From Chloroflexota bacterium (GTDB lineage: Bacteria > Chloroflexota > Anaerolineae > Aggregatilineales > Phototrophicaceae): a DNA stretch of 64,000 bases. Position numbers and translations under genes: made by a program. Below the pieces are notes generated by a model that saw only the letters and a program-made list of their open reading frames with translations, searched no databases and was not told where the DNA came from. The stretch covers positions 359,632-423,631 of the forward strand of contig WTGJ01000027.1 of the NCBI GenBank assembly GCA_011523615.1. Reading direction: 5' to 3'. The first letter of the stretch is position 1. Each line of letters opens with the position of its first letter. This document shows, in pieces, positions 56,172-64,000 of this stretch.

Positions 56172-58424
56172 TCACGCACCGACACCGTGCTCTCGCAACC
56201 GAGCAACCACTCGATCGGGCGTGAGTGGGATCTCGTCGAACCAGACACCGGTCGCTTCATGCAAGGCAGCCACAATGGCCGGGGCGAGCGGTATCATGGG
56301 CATTTCTGCCATCCCGCGGGCGCCCCAGGGACCGAGTGGGTCGGGGTATTCCAGGATGATGGAATGCACTTTTTCCGGTATATCGGCAACGGTCGGGATC
56401 AAGTAAGTAGAGAGCAGCGGATTCTGGATCATCCCTGCGGAGGAAACCAGATTCTCCATGAGCGCATACCCCTGTGCTTGGACGACACCCCCTTCGATCT
56501 GCCCTTCGATCAGATTGGGATTCATCGCTCTGCCCACATCATTGGCGCAAAACACTTCTACCAAACGGATCAAACCGGTTTCGACGTCAATTTCCACTTC
56601 CACCGCTTGGGCGACATAGCCATACGTGATGTTCGGCTTGCTGAGGCCCGTTTCCGTCTGAATCGGAGTTGTGCGTGGCGGTTGAAATTGGTATGTTGCG
56701 ATCGCGGGCCGTTCTTCATCCTGCCAGGCAGCTAAGGCTCGCTCAGCAGCACCCAGGATGGCATTGCCCGCCATGAACGTCAACCGAGATGCAGACGCAC
56801 TGCCGGAATTGTGGGTTTCGGCGGTGTCGTGATAACTCATCTCCAGGAATTCTGGGGAAATGCCAATGGCTTCCGCAGCCATTTGTTTGAATACGGTGTG
56901 CGCTCCCTGGCCCACTTCTGCACCCGCCTGCCGAACCACTGCCCGCTCGATCTGTGAACCACCGTGCAACTCCACCGTGGCCCAACACTCTTCCGGATAG
57001 CCCAAACTGAAGCCGATGTTTTTGTAGCCACAGGCAAAACCACGTCCCCGACGCAAGGCGGAGTTCACTTTTCCATTCGTTCGTTTTTCTTTTTCCCGCC
57101 ATTCCTGTGCACCGGTTTCTTCCCAATAACTGGCCTTTGCGCATTCCGTAATCACTTCAGGTAAGGAGACTCCGGCAGGCATCACACTGCCCACCGGGTG
57201 TTTCGAACCTTCACGCAAGACATTCTTCTCCCGTAACGCGATGGGATTCATGCCTAATGCTGCGGCGAGCTTATTCATCTGGATCTCGGCCGCAAACAGG
57301 GCTTGTGGCGCACCAAAACCGCGAAACGCGCCACAGGGCACATTGTTGGTCAGGACGGCATAAGCTTCCGTATGCACATTGGGGATGGAATAAGGGCCCG
57401 TGGCGCAAACGGTGGCGTTGGCCAGCACTTTGCTGGAAGTATAGTTGTATGCACCGGCGTCTTCGATCAAGACTGCCTCTGCCGCCACCAGTTCACCGTT
57501 TTGGGTCGCCCCCCATTTCATCCGTATGCTAAAAGCGTGCCGCTTGTGGTGGTAGAGGATGGATTCTTCCCGGCTCCAGATCGTTTTGATCGGTTTGCGC
57601 AGCTTATACGCAGCGAGAGCGAGCACGATTTGAATGGACATATCTTCCCGCCCGCCGAATGCGCCGCCTACCGCGGGATACACCACTCTGACTTGGTCTT
57701 CCGGCAAATCCAGGGCATGGCAGATCTGCCACAAATCTTCGTGGATCCATTGCCCCGCCACACAAACCGTCACCCTCCCCTGCTCATCAATGTAAGAAAG
57801 GCCGGCCTCGGGTTGCAAGTAAGCATGCTCCTGCATCCCGGTGTGATACTTTCCTTCGACGATGACTTCCGCACGCTCCCAGCCACGCTCCATATCCCCG
57901 TCTCGAATGGTGTAATGGCTGAGGATGTTTCGCGCTTGGTCAGCATGCAGTTGTGGTTGGCCCGGCGCCATCGCCCGTTCCGGGTCAAAGATGGCCGGCA
58001 GATCTTCATAGTCGATCTGCACCTCTTGGGCTGATCTGGTGGCCACTTCCTCATCTTCCGCGACGATCACGGCGATGCAATCCATATAGCTGCGCGCGAT
58101 ATCCGCTCCAGGGATACTGCTGCCCGGCCCACACAGGACCGGTTGATCTTTGGTGACCAGGCCGTATTCGTTCACCGGCACGTCTTCCGCAGTGAGTACC
58201 GCATGTACCCCCGGCACATCGAGCGCGGGGCGAGTGTCAATGCTGCGGATGCGGGCGTGCGCTCGATCGCTGAAGCGCAATTTCATCCACAACTGACCCT
58301 CAATGTCGATATCGCCGGGATAGTTTGTTTCGCCGGTGACTTTCCCACGAGCATCCAGGCGAGTCTGGGAATGCCCAATCCTCCCCCGGCGGATTGCTTG
58401 ATCGCGAATCTCCTCACGGAGCAT
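56172..58424 (-). CDS. Xanthine dehydrogenase family molybdopterin-binding subunit
   Basis: Large molybdenum subunit (750 aa) of a xanthine dehydrogenase/aerobic CO-dehydrogenase-type hydroxylase. FSDRAHARIRSID, the VGGAFGGRED cofactor loop, GAFRGFGAPQ and the active-site glutamate in GARGMAEMPMIPLAPAI are visible; the standard form of the last is GAKGxGEPP. There is no AYRCSFR-type loop of CO dehydrogenase. Purine or another N-heterocycle is the probable substrate, given the nucleoside phosphorylase downstream. It starts 6 nt after the electron-transfer subunit. Confidence 0.92.
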   Translation of the reverse strand: MLREEIRDQAIRRGRIGHSQTRLDARGKVTGETNYPGDIDIEGQLWMKLRFSDRAHARIRSIDTRPALDVPGVHAVLTAEDVPVNEYGLVTKDQPVLCGPGSSIPGADIARSYMDCIAVIVAEDEEVATRSAQEVQIDYEDLPAIFDPERAMAPGQPQLHADQARNILSHYTIRDGDMERGWERAEVIVEGKYHTGMQEHAYLQPEAGLSYIDEQGRVTVCVAGQWIHEDLWQICHALDLPEDQVRVVYPAVGGAFGGREDMSIQIVLALAAYKLRKPIKTIWSREESILYHHKRHAFSIRMKWGATQNGELVAAEAVLIEDAGAYNYTSSKVLANATVCATGPYSIPNVHTEAYAVLTNNVPCGAFRGFGAPQALFAAEIQMNKLAAALGMNPIALREKNVLREGSKHPVGSVMPAGVSLPEVITECAKASYWEETGAQEWREKEKRTNGKVNSALRRGRGFACGYKNIGFSLGYPEECWATVELHGGSQIERAVVRQAGAEVGQGAHTVFKQMAAEAIGISPEFLEMSYHDTAETHNSGSASASRLTFMAGNAILGAAERALAAWQDEERPAIATYQFQPPRTTPIQTETGLSKPNITYGYVAQAVEVEIDVETGLIRLVEVFCANDVGRAMNPNLIEGQIEGGVVQAQGYALMENLVSSAGMIQNPLLSTYLIPTVADIPEKVHSIILEYPDPLGPWGARGMAEMPMIPLAPAIVAALHEATGVWFDEIPLTPDRVVARLREHGVGA

Positions 58425-58430
58425 GGGAAT

Positions 58431-59837
58431 TCAACCTGCGCCTCTGGCAATCGCTTGCATGATCTTGTAGTAGCCCGTGCAACGGCAGAGGTTGCCGCTG
58501 ATGCTGTGTTCGATTTGCTCGGGTGTGGGTTGCGGCCATTCTTCCCACAATTTTGCGCCGCTCATCAAGAACCCGGGGATGCAGTAACCACACTGCACAG
58601 CCCCTTCTTCAATGAATGCTTGCTGCAGAGGATGCAACTCGTCACCAGCGGCCAATCCCTCGATCGTTTGCAAGGTTGCGCCATGCGCCCGCGGCGCGGC
58701 CACCATGCAGGACATCACGGCAACGTCATCCAAAAGGAGCGTACAGGCGCCGCATTCGCCTTCGGCGCAACCCTCTTTGGTCCCCGTCAAGCCCACGTCT
58801 TCGCGCAGCCAGCGCAACAAAGTCTTATCTTGGCCGCTTTGGGTCACCACCGGAATGCCATTGATTTCGGCGTTGATCGGTTCCCTCTGTTGATGAAGGA
58901 ATGGTTGATTCAGACCCCGGCTGACTCGCGCCTGGTCCTCCCCCCAGAGCATGGCGGGCTGATGGGGGAAACCTACCGCTTCTTCTCCACAGGCGATGGC
59001 CTGCAACGCCCGCCGTACGAGGACCCGAACCATCTCATGGCGGTAATCCGCAGTCCCGCGGATATCGTCAATGGGGTGTACTTCCGCTGAAGCCAGACGA
59101 GCTGCCTGAGCGATGTGTTCTGATGTCAGTGCTTTTCCGAGCAGGTATTCTTCTGCGTCGCTGGCATGCACAATGATCGGCGCGACACAACCCAGCGTGA
59201 TGCAGACCTTTTCGATCTGATCCCCTTGCAAGGTGACCACTACGGCGGTATTGATGACGGAGATGGCTTGTACCCGTCGCAGCCCAAGCTTTATGAAAAT
59301 CCCTTTCTGATTCTGCTTCAGCGCAGGGAATTTGATGCGGGTCATCAACTCATCGTCCCGCATGATGGTTTTGCGCAAGCCGGTATAGAAATTGGCGAGT
59401 GGGATCTCTCTACGACCGGACTTCGATTGCAATTCCACGGAAGCAGCCATGGCCATCAGGGGTGTGATGGTATCGTTGGCCGGCGAGGCCGTGATGAGAT
59501 TGCCCGAAATAGTCGCCCGGTTGCGGATCTGAGGGGCGCCGACTTCCCAACTTGCCTGAGCGAGGGGCAAGGCATGGGCGATGATTGGCTCATGGTCGAC
59601 GATGTGATTGTGGGTGACCAAGGGGCCCAGGCTGAAATGATCTTCTTCCAGCGTGATTTGATCCAGCCCGGGAATTCGGGTGATATCGATCAGCGTTTCC
59701 ACTTGTGGCCGCAGTCCGCGCTCGAGCTCGATCAACAGATCAGTCCCACCGGCCATGATGCGGGCGCGATTGCCGTATTCTGCGAGTAGCGCGATGGCTT
59801 CATCCAAATGGGATACGCTGTAATACCTCGTCCACAT
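58431..59837 (-). CDS. Fused FAD-binding and [2Fe-2S] subunit of the molybdenum hydroxylase
   Basis: Electron-transfer arm in one 468-residue chain. Residues 1 to about 285 are the FAD (CoxM/XdhB) domain: RIMAGGTDLLIELERG, ATISGNLITASPANDT. From about 315 is the iron-sulfur (CoxS) domain, with C357, C362 and C365 in GCAEGECGAC, then CGYC and CRCTGYY for the second cluster. Usual fusions put the iron-sulfur part first; here it is last. It precedes the molybdenum subunit by 6 nt. Confidence 0.92.
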   Translation of the reverse strand: MWTRYYSVSHLDEAIALLAEYGNRARIMAGGTDLLIELERGLRPQVETLIDITRIPGLDQITLEEDHFSLGPLVTHNHIVDHEPIIAHALPLAQASWEVGAPQIRNRATISGNLITASPANDTITPLMAMAASVELQSKSGRREIPLANFYTGLRKTIMRDDELMTRIKFPALKQNQKGIFIKLGLRRVQAISVINTAVVVTLQGDQIEKVCITLGCVAPIIVHASDAEEYLLGKALTSEHIAQAARLASAEVHPIDDIRGTADYRHEMVRVLVRRALQAIACGEEAVGFPHQPAMLWGEDQARVSRGLNQPFLHQQREPINAEINGIPVVTQSGQDKTLLRWLREDVGLTGTKEGCAEGECGACTLLLDDVAVMSCMVAAPRAHGATLQTIEGLAAGDELHPLQQAFIEEGAVQCGYCIPGFLMSGAKLWEEWPQPTPEQIEHSISGNLCRCTGYYKIMQAIARGAG

Positions 59838-59902
59838 TTCAGCTCACCGATCGTTCAAAGTGTGGCAGATCAAGTGCTGGCCTCTCTCAAATGCGGCAAA
59901 CT

Positions 59903-60910
59903 TCAATTGGAATAGCCATCGGCGAATGTGTCGATCATGAAACGAACATCCGGCCCCAAGGGATACAGAATCGGACAGGTAGCACCCGCTGCCATGTATT
60001 CTCTCACTTTGGCCTTCACCTCAGCCGGCGTGCCCGAAGCCGTGATCATTTGCACGACATCATCCGGTACCAGTTGCATGGCTTCCAAAATCTGTTCTTC
60101 GGTTGCGGGCCAGGTCAAGACCTGGTTGATCTCATCCAACAAATCCGGGTTCACGCCACTGGCTTTCATGATGTGCGGTTGTTGGCCGAGATACTGCGTG
60201 ACCAACTTTCTCGCGCCATCCAACGCTTTTTGCCGGTCACGATCGACCGAACAGACGACCAACTGCGGCCGGTCGATGTCGTCGATGTGGCGCCCCGCCT
60301 TTCGCGCACCGATCGCCAATCGTTCCATGGCCTGCACATTGTATTGTGGCGAAACCAGATAATTCAGCACCACACCATCGGCAATTTCACCACTCAAAGA
60401 CATCATTTGCGGTCCGGTCGCGCCAATGAAGATGGGCACATTGCGCGGTGCTTTATTGCCGTGCACCACATCCAGTTCGATGTCGTCTACCTGGACAAAC
60501 TCACCTTGAAACGTAACTCGCTCTCTGGCGAGCAAAGCCCGAACCACCTGGACCACTTCACGCATGGCAAGCAAATTTTTTCGGCGTTGGATGCCGACTT
60601 TCTCAGCCAGCGGGTCCCACCATGCGCCAATCCCACAAAGGATTCGATCGGGGGCGAGGTCATCCAGGGTCAGGTAGGTAGCGGCGATGACGGCGGCATT
60701 GCGCGTCCAATTGTTGATGACGCCAGAGCCGATTTTGATGTGTTGGGTGGTTGCGGCAAAGGCCGCCATGGGGACGATGGCATCCCGTACCAACCGGCTT
60801 TCCGCTTGCCATACCGCTTCGAAGCCATTTTCCTCCGCGTATTGAACGTATTGGATGGCGTCTGGCAACGCATGAGCGTCTTGCAAATACAATGCGACTC
60901 GATCCTTCAT
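59903..60910 (-). CDS. LLM-class (luciferase-like) F420-dependent oxidoreductase
   Basis: A 335-residue TIM-barrel enzyme of the bacterial luciferase/Mer superfamily. [50 protein letters not shown] and [12 protein letters not shown] are typical of its F420-using branch. Its start overlaps cofC by 4 bp, so it is translated with the F420 pathway. Substrate unknown; similarity to methylene-tetrahydromethanopterin reductase does not prove that role. A 65 nt gap with no visible feature leads to the next gene. Confidence 0.88.
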   Translation of the reverse strand: MKDRVALYLQDAHALPDAIQYVQYAEENGFEAVWQAESRLVRDAIVPMAAFAATTQHIKIGSGVINNWTRNAAVIAATYLTLDDLAPDRILCGIGAWWDPLAEKVGIQRRKNLLAMREVVQVVRALLARERVTFQGEFVQVDDIELDVVHGNKAPRNVPIFIGATGPQMMSLSGEIADGVVLNYLVSPQYNVQAMERLAIGARKAGRHIDDIDRPQLVVCSVDRDRQKALDGARKLVTQYLGQQPHIMKASGVNPDLLDEINQVLTWPATEEQILEAMQLVPDDVVQMITASGTPAEVKAKVREYMAAGATCPILYPLGPDVRFMIDTFADGYSN

Positions 60911-61578
60911 GACGATCCCTCACCCTCTTTCCCCATGGCAATGAGTTCCGTAGGGATTGTAGTCTGGAAAACCCCACTTTGCACGAATCGCTGGGCGCGG
61001 TGCAGATCCCCCGGATGATCGATATCATGTTGCAAACGGTCGGAAGAGAAAAACAGAACGGAAGCGGCTACCTCCCGGGCTCGTTGGATGTGCCGCTCGT
61101 AACTCCCCTGGCCATAGGTGAAGCCGATCAACCCCGGTGGACGGCAATATAGGGCATTGGTGCCATCATGTTTTTCATCGGTAGCGATGACAATGCAGGG
61201 TTCTTCTTGGCTGCCCAACTCGATGATGCGTTCCAGATCTTCCGCCGCTACGAAGGGCAGGTCAGCGGGAAGGATCAGCATGGATTCGGCGCCCCAGCTG
61301 ATCAATACCTGCGCCGCACGGTGAAGGGCGAGATTCAACTCTGGCGAACCCGTTTCCTGCATGGTATTCGCCCCCGCTTCTCGAGCGATGGCCAGCGCGC
61401 GCGTATCCCTGCTGATCACCAGAGTCCCCAAGACTCTACGCTGTGCCAGGGATGTGGTGAGCACATGTTGGAAGAGGGCGATGGCCAATTCTTCCCGCTG
61501 CTCAGAATTGAGGAATCCTGCCAGGCGACTTTTCGCCCGGTTCAAAGGTTTGACTGGAATCACTACCCAACAAGTCAT
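60907..61578 (-). CDS. cofC: 2-phospholactate/phosphoenolpyruvate guanylyltransferase
   Basis: Activates phospholactate or, in bacteria, phosphoenolpyruvate with GTP in F420 synthesis. [20 protein letters not shown] opens the nucleotidyltransferase fold; [18 protein letters not shown] and [17 protein letters not shown] are diagnostic. 223 residues. It follows cofD with 1 nt between. Confidence 0.92.
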   Translation of the reverse strand: MTCWVVIPVKPLNRAKSRLAGFLNSEQREELAIALFQHVLTTSLAQRRVLGTLVISRDTRALAIAREAGANTMQETGSPELNLALHRAAQVLISWGAESMLILPADLPFVAAEDLERIIELGSQEEPCIVIATDEKHDGTNALYCRPPGLIGFTYGQGSYERHIQRAREVAASVLFFSSDRLQHDIDHPGDLHRAQRFVQSGVFQTTIPTELIAMGKEGEGSS

Positions 61579-61579
61579 C

Positions 61580-62539
61580 TCAATTCCAACGAGCCACCCA
61601 AGTGAGGATCTCTTCCGCCAATCGTATTTTAGCCGCTGAGTTGATCATCAACGTATCCATTGTGGTGCTTCTCTGGATCTCCTGGCTGGACAAAGTTTGC
61701 CGCTCATCTCGATCTTGTTGATCAAATACGAATCCATCGATCCATTGGGAATAATAGCGGGCAACGCTGCTTGCCCTTGCCGGAATCCCCAGTTGTTGCA
61801 TGATTTGCGCGGCGGGTCCTTTGATGGCTTTGCCCGCCACGATGGGTGACACAGCCACTTTGGGCACGTTGCGCGATCGGATCGCTTCTTGTATCCCGGG
61901 CACATGCAAAATCGGCGCAATCGATAACCAGGGGTTGGAAGGAGCGATGAGGATGACATCCGCCTCTGCGATGGCCTTGGCGACCGCTGGGCTGAGTTTC
62001 GCCTTTGCTGCATTGGAATAACGTATCCATCGAATTTTCGGCTCTTGCCTCAGCCGTACAAAGTATGTCTGAAAATCCAAAAGACCCTCATCTGCGCAAT
62101 CGAGCACCGTGGGCATTTCTTCGTCACACATCGGCAATACAGTCGCACGAACCGCCAGAGATCGTGCCTGGTGCCGAGTCAGCTCCGTGAGGGTTGCTCC
62201 TTGCTGCAGTTGATCCGTGCGAAAGAGATGAGTGGCCAGATCTGCATCGCCCAGCTGAAACCAGGGATCCACGCCAAACCTCGAGCGCAGCGCATCCATG
62301 ACGTGATGCGATTCGTCGCGCAAGCCCCAACCCGTCGCCGGGTTCACGATGCCCGCCAGAGTGTACAGCACCGTATCGACATCCGGACAGATGCGCAAAC
62401 CATAGTGCCAAAAATCATCGCCGGTGTTGACGATGATGCTCAAGTCAGCGGGGGGGATGATCTGTGCCAGGCCGTAGGCCAGCTTGGCGCCGCCCACACC
62501 GCCGCACAATAAAGTCACCTTGCCCACATTCAACGCCAC
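61580..62539 (-). CDS. cofD: F420 synthesis transferase CofD
   Basis: Transfers the phospholactyl or enolpyruvyl unit to Fo, giving (dehydro)F420-0. LLCGGVGGAKLAYGLAQ, VNTGDDFWHYGLRICPD, APSNPWLSIAPIL and VSPIVAGKAIKGPA are family blocks. The start is taken as GTG 62539 with GGAAG 7 nt before; a TTG at 62533 forms a TTGA overlap with the reductase stop and is also possible. The open frame further up runs through the reductase gene. Confidence 0.93.
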   Translation of the reverse strand: MALNVGKVTLLCGGVGGAKLAYGLAQIIPPADLSIIVNTGDDFWHYGLRICPDVDTVLYTLAGIVNPATGWGLRDESHHVMDALRSRFGVDPWFQLGDADLATHLFRTDQLQQGATLTELTRHQARSLAVRATVLPMCDEEMPTVLDCADEGLLDFQTYFVRLRQEPKIRWIRYSNAAKAKLSPAVAKAIAEADVILIAPSNPWLSIAPILHVPGIQEAIRSRNVPKVAVSPIVAGKAIKGPAAQIMQQLGIPARASSVARYYSQWIDGFVFDQQDRDERQTLSSQEIQRSTTMDTLMINSAAKIRLAEEILTWVARWN

Positions 62540-63144
62540 AACAACGCTTCCACGATCGGCTTTCTGGATTTCTCTCGCTGATCCGCTGCATAGCCCAAGG
62601 TGATCAAACCTTGCGCCTGCCAATCCTCGGGCAAGTCAAGACAGTCGGTCACTGTTTGTGGGCAGAACAAGGGTGCACAGAGCCAACAACTCGCCAAGCC
62701 GGCCGCATGGGCCGCCAACATCAGATTCTGCCCTGCCATGGCTACGCTTTGCACCGCCATCAGGAATTCTGCCTGGGCTCGTTTTTCATCTGGATAGGCA
62801 TCCATATCCACCATCGAAAGGCAGATCAGGATCAACGCCGGCGCGGCCAAGATGCGTTTCCGGGAACGAGCGCAATCCGCCTCAATTTGAGGGAGAGGCA
62901 CGCCATCCGCCAACAGATCAGTGCGCAGGCGGGCGCCCATCGCAGCCGCCAAACGTTCTCGATGGTGAACTTGCTCGATGATGACGAAGCGCCAGGGTTG
63001 ACGGTTGTGTGCCGAAGGCGCCCACTGGGCAGAAACCAGGATTTGCTCGATTAATTTTCGCGAGACCGGTTGATCCCGGTAGCTGCGTATCGATCGGCGT
63101 TGATGCAAAACTTCTGCCACGGATATGGCTTGGGGTTCCATCAT
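62530..63144 (-). CDS. Nitroreductase-family protein, probable dehydro-F420-0 reductase
   Basis: A 204-residue FMN-binding nitroreductase fold: RRSIRSYRDQPVSRKLIEQIL, SAQWAPSAHNRQPWRF and AAHAAGLASCWLCAP. In actinobacterial FbiB the C-terminal domain is just such a reductase, fused to CofE, and reduces dehydro-F420-0. Here the same two activities lie as neighbouring genes with a 4 bp overlap, so that role is the best guess. Catalysis has not been shown by sequence alone. Confidence 0.88.
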   Translation of the reverse strand: MMEPQAISVAEVLHQRRSIRSYRDQPVSRKLIEQILVSAQWAPSAHNRQPWRFVIIEQVHHRERLAAAMGARLRTDLLADGVPLPQIEADCARSRKRILAAPALILICLSMVDMDAYPDEKRAQAEFLMAVQSVAMAGQNLMLAAHAAGLASCWLCAPLFCPQTVTDCLDLPEDWQAQGLITLGYAADQREKSRKPIVEALLWR

Positions 63145-63899
63145 CGATAGAGATCGGTTTCGGCGTCACGGATGAGGCTGATCGCGCCGCTGTCCGCCGA
63201 TTCATAGCGGAGGCCACGCAGGTGCACCACCGGAAATCCTTCGTTGCCTTCGCCGCTGAGCAGGGATGCAGCACTGGCGATTTGGTCCGCCAGTCCCACG
63301 ATGCTGGACTTCAGTTCACGGCCGAAAAGATCGGGTTGGCCGCGGATATCCAGCACGGCGGGGATGCCCGCACAACCGATGGCGACCCCCACCGTGCCAT
63401 TGCGGAACGGCCGCCCATGCGAATCGCTGATGATCACCGCACAAGCGACGCGGAAACTGGCGCACAGTCCGGCCCGCAGCTGTGCCGCACTGGCATCTGG
63501 CTCTTCTGGCAACACCAGCACATTGTGCCCCGAATCATCCACGTTGGAACGATCGATCCCGGCATTGGCGGATATCCAACCCTGGAGATGTTCCACGACG
63601 AGGACGTTCTGCGCTTGGCGGGAAATGCTGCGACTTTGGCGCAAAATCAATTCCACCATCGCGGGTTCTTTGTGAGTCTGTTCCGCCAACTGACGCGCTC
63701 GTTGGCTGATGGCGATCTGGCGAAGATCGACGAAGGCATTTTCGGCTTTGGAAACGATCTTCGAACTGACGACAAAAATATCGTTCACCTGCGGGCGGAT
63801 GGCGGCGGCTCGCGTGGCCGTCGCGATCAATTCGACCAGATCATCGCCAGGCTGAATCAGGGGGATGCCAGGAAGGGCGGTCAATTGAAGCGAAAACAA
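63141..63899 (-). CDS. cofE: Coenzyme F420-0:L-glutamate ligase
   Basis: Adds glutamates to F420-0. 252 residues with ALPGIPLIQPGDDLVELI, the VVSSKIVSKAENAFVDL block, and in the second half VIISDSHGRPFRNGTVGVAIG and DIRGQPDLFGRELKSS, all typical of the family. The start is TTG at 63899; AGGAA lies about 10 nt earlier and no better start is in reach. It overlaps or abuts a gene that enters from the right edge. Confidence 0.93.
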   Translation of the reverse strand: MFSLQLTALPGIPLIQPGDDLVELIATATRAAAIRPQVNDIFVVSSKIVSKAENAFVDLRQIAISQRARQLAEQTHKEPAMVELILRQSRSISRQAQNVLVVEHLQGWISANAGIDRSNVDDSGHNVLVLPEEPDASAAQLRAGLCASFRVACAVIISDSHGRPFRNGTVGVAIGCAGIPAVLDIRGQPDLFGRELKSSIVGLADQIASAASLLSGEGNEGFPVVHLRGLRYESADSGAISLIRDAETDLYR

Positions 63900-63900
63900 A

Positions 63901-64000
63901 TCAATCGATTCCTGTGATTCGCACGCCCGAACCGCGGATCCGATAGTGGCGATTGATGTGCAGGAGGACAGGCGTCAGCGATTCGACGGCGATGGCATTG
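63901..64000 (-). CDS. C-terminal end of an unidentified gene (partial)
   Basis: The minus strand reads an open frame from the window edge to a TGA at 63903-63901 (ending [13 protein letters not shown]). It has coding character and sits 1 nt before cofE in the same direction, so it is probably the preceding gene in the F420 operon. Thirty-odd residues are too few to name a family. Confidence 0.5.
   Translation of the reverse strand, partial: NAIAVESLTPVLLHINRHYRIRGSGVRITGID

Noticed and set aside
54789-58424. Selenocysteine use by the YqeC-linked hydroxylase
   Set aside because: No in-frame TGA occurs in these genes, and the active-site region is of the ordinary molybdenum type.
59891-61018. 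A 375-codon open frame antisense to the LLM oxidoreductase
   Set aside because: Shadow of a clear gene on the minus strand; many histidine and arginine residues with no domain.

Overview
This 64 kb window is dense bacterial chromosome with about 55 genes, almost no spacers and no mobile elements. The best fit is a Chloroflexota bacterium (Anaerolineae/Caldilineae-like), by inference and not by any search. Supporting signs are a complete coenzyme F420 set (cofC, cofD, cofE and a stand-alone FbiB-type reductase), an RpoC with a large insertion in the clamp region, a membrane pyrophosphatase, lipoproteins with the PCW-xx-TPGxT motif I associate with that phylum, frequent TTG/GTG starts and a fused MoaD-MoaE. 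Lipoboxes, signal peptides and mreB also occur.

Layout. 1-4.9 kb: a J-domain protein, the pyrophosphatase hppA, yraN and miaA. 4.9-8.9 kb (minus): a tight overlapping operon moaC > moaDE > rnc > a deaminase fused to a CYTH domain. 8.9-11.7 kb (plus): ftsY > SpoU methyltransferase > prfB. 12-16.9 kb: rpoC alone behind its own promoter. 17-25.5 kb: a glycosidase-like lipoprotein, gyrA, the (p)ppGpp enzyme rel, moeA > VKOR and an S1-domain protein. 25.5-33.9 kb: envelope or secreted proteins (FAS1 lipoprotein, PPC-repeat protein, tandem solute-binding protein) around an HD protein, an aspartase/fumarase and sodA. 33.8-39.3 kb (minus): nadD, obg, clpX, clpP, tig and tRNA-Leu(UAG). 39.3-45.5 kb (minus): a MarR/GbsR-like regulator, mreB and the F1 genes atpA-atpG-atpD-atpC without delta or Fo genes. 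45.6-48.6 kb: an atypical SDR > GNAT > enolase-superfamily operon. 48.8-51.3 kb: fabF > fabH. 51.3-64 kb (minus): one long run, cofE > FbiB-like reductase > cofD > cofC > LLM oxidoreductase > FAD/2Fe-2S fusion > XDH molybdenum subunit > YqeC-MocA fusion > purine nucleoside phosphorylase > Ig-like membrane protein > panB > panC.

Two cofactor themes recur. Molybdenum cofactor genes (moaC, moaDE, moeA, mocA) are placed to serve the xanthine-dehydrogenase-type enzyme, which sits beside a purine nucleoside phosphorylase and so suggests purine salvage or catabolism. The F420 genes directly precede an LLM-family oxidoreductase that could use F420. I found no single clear new defence or mobile system. 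The least ordinary items are the deaminase-CYTH fusion, the arginine-rich tail on FabH, the split ATP synthase locus and the F420/XDH gene run.
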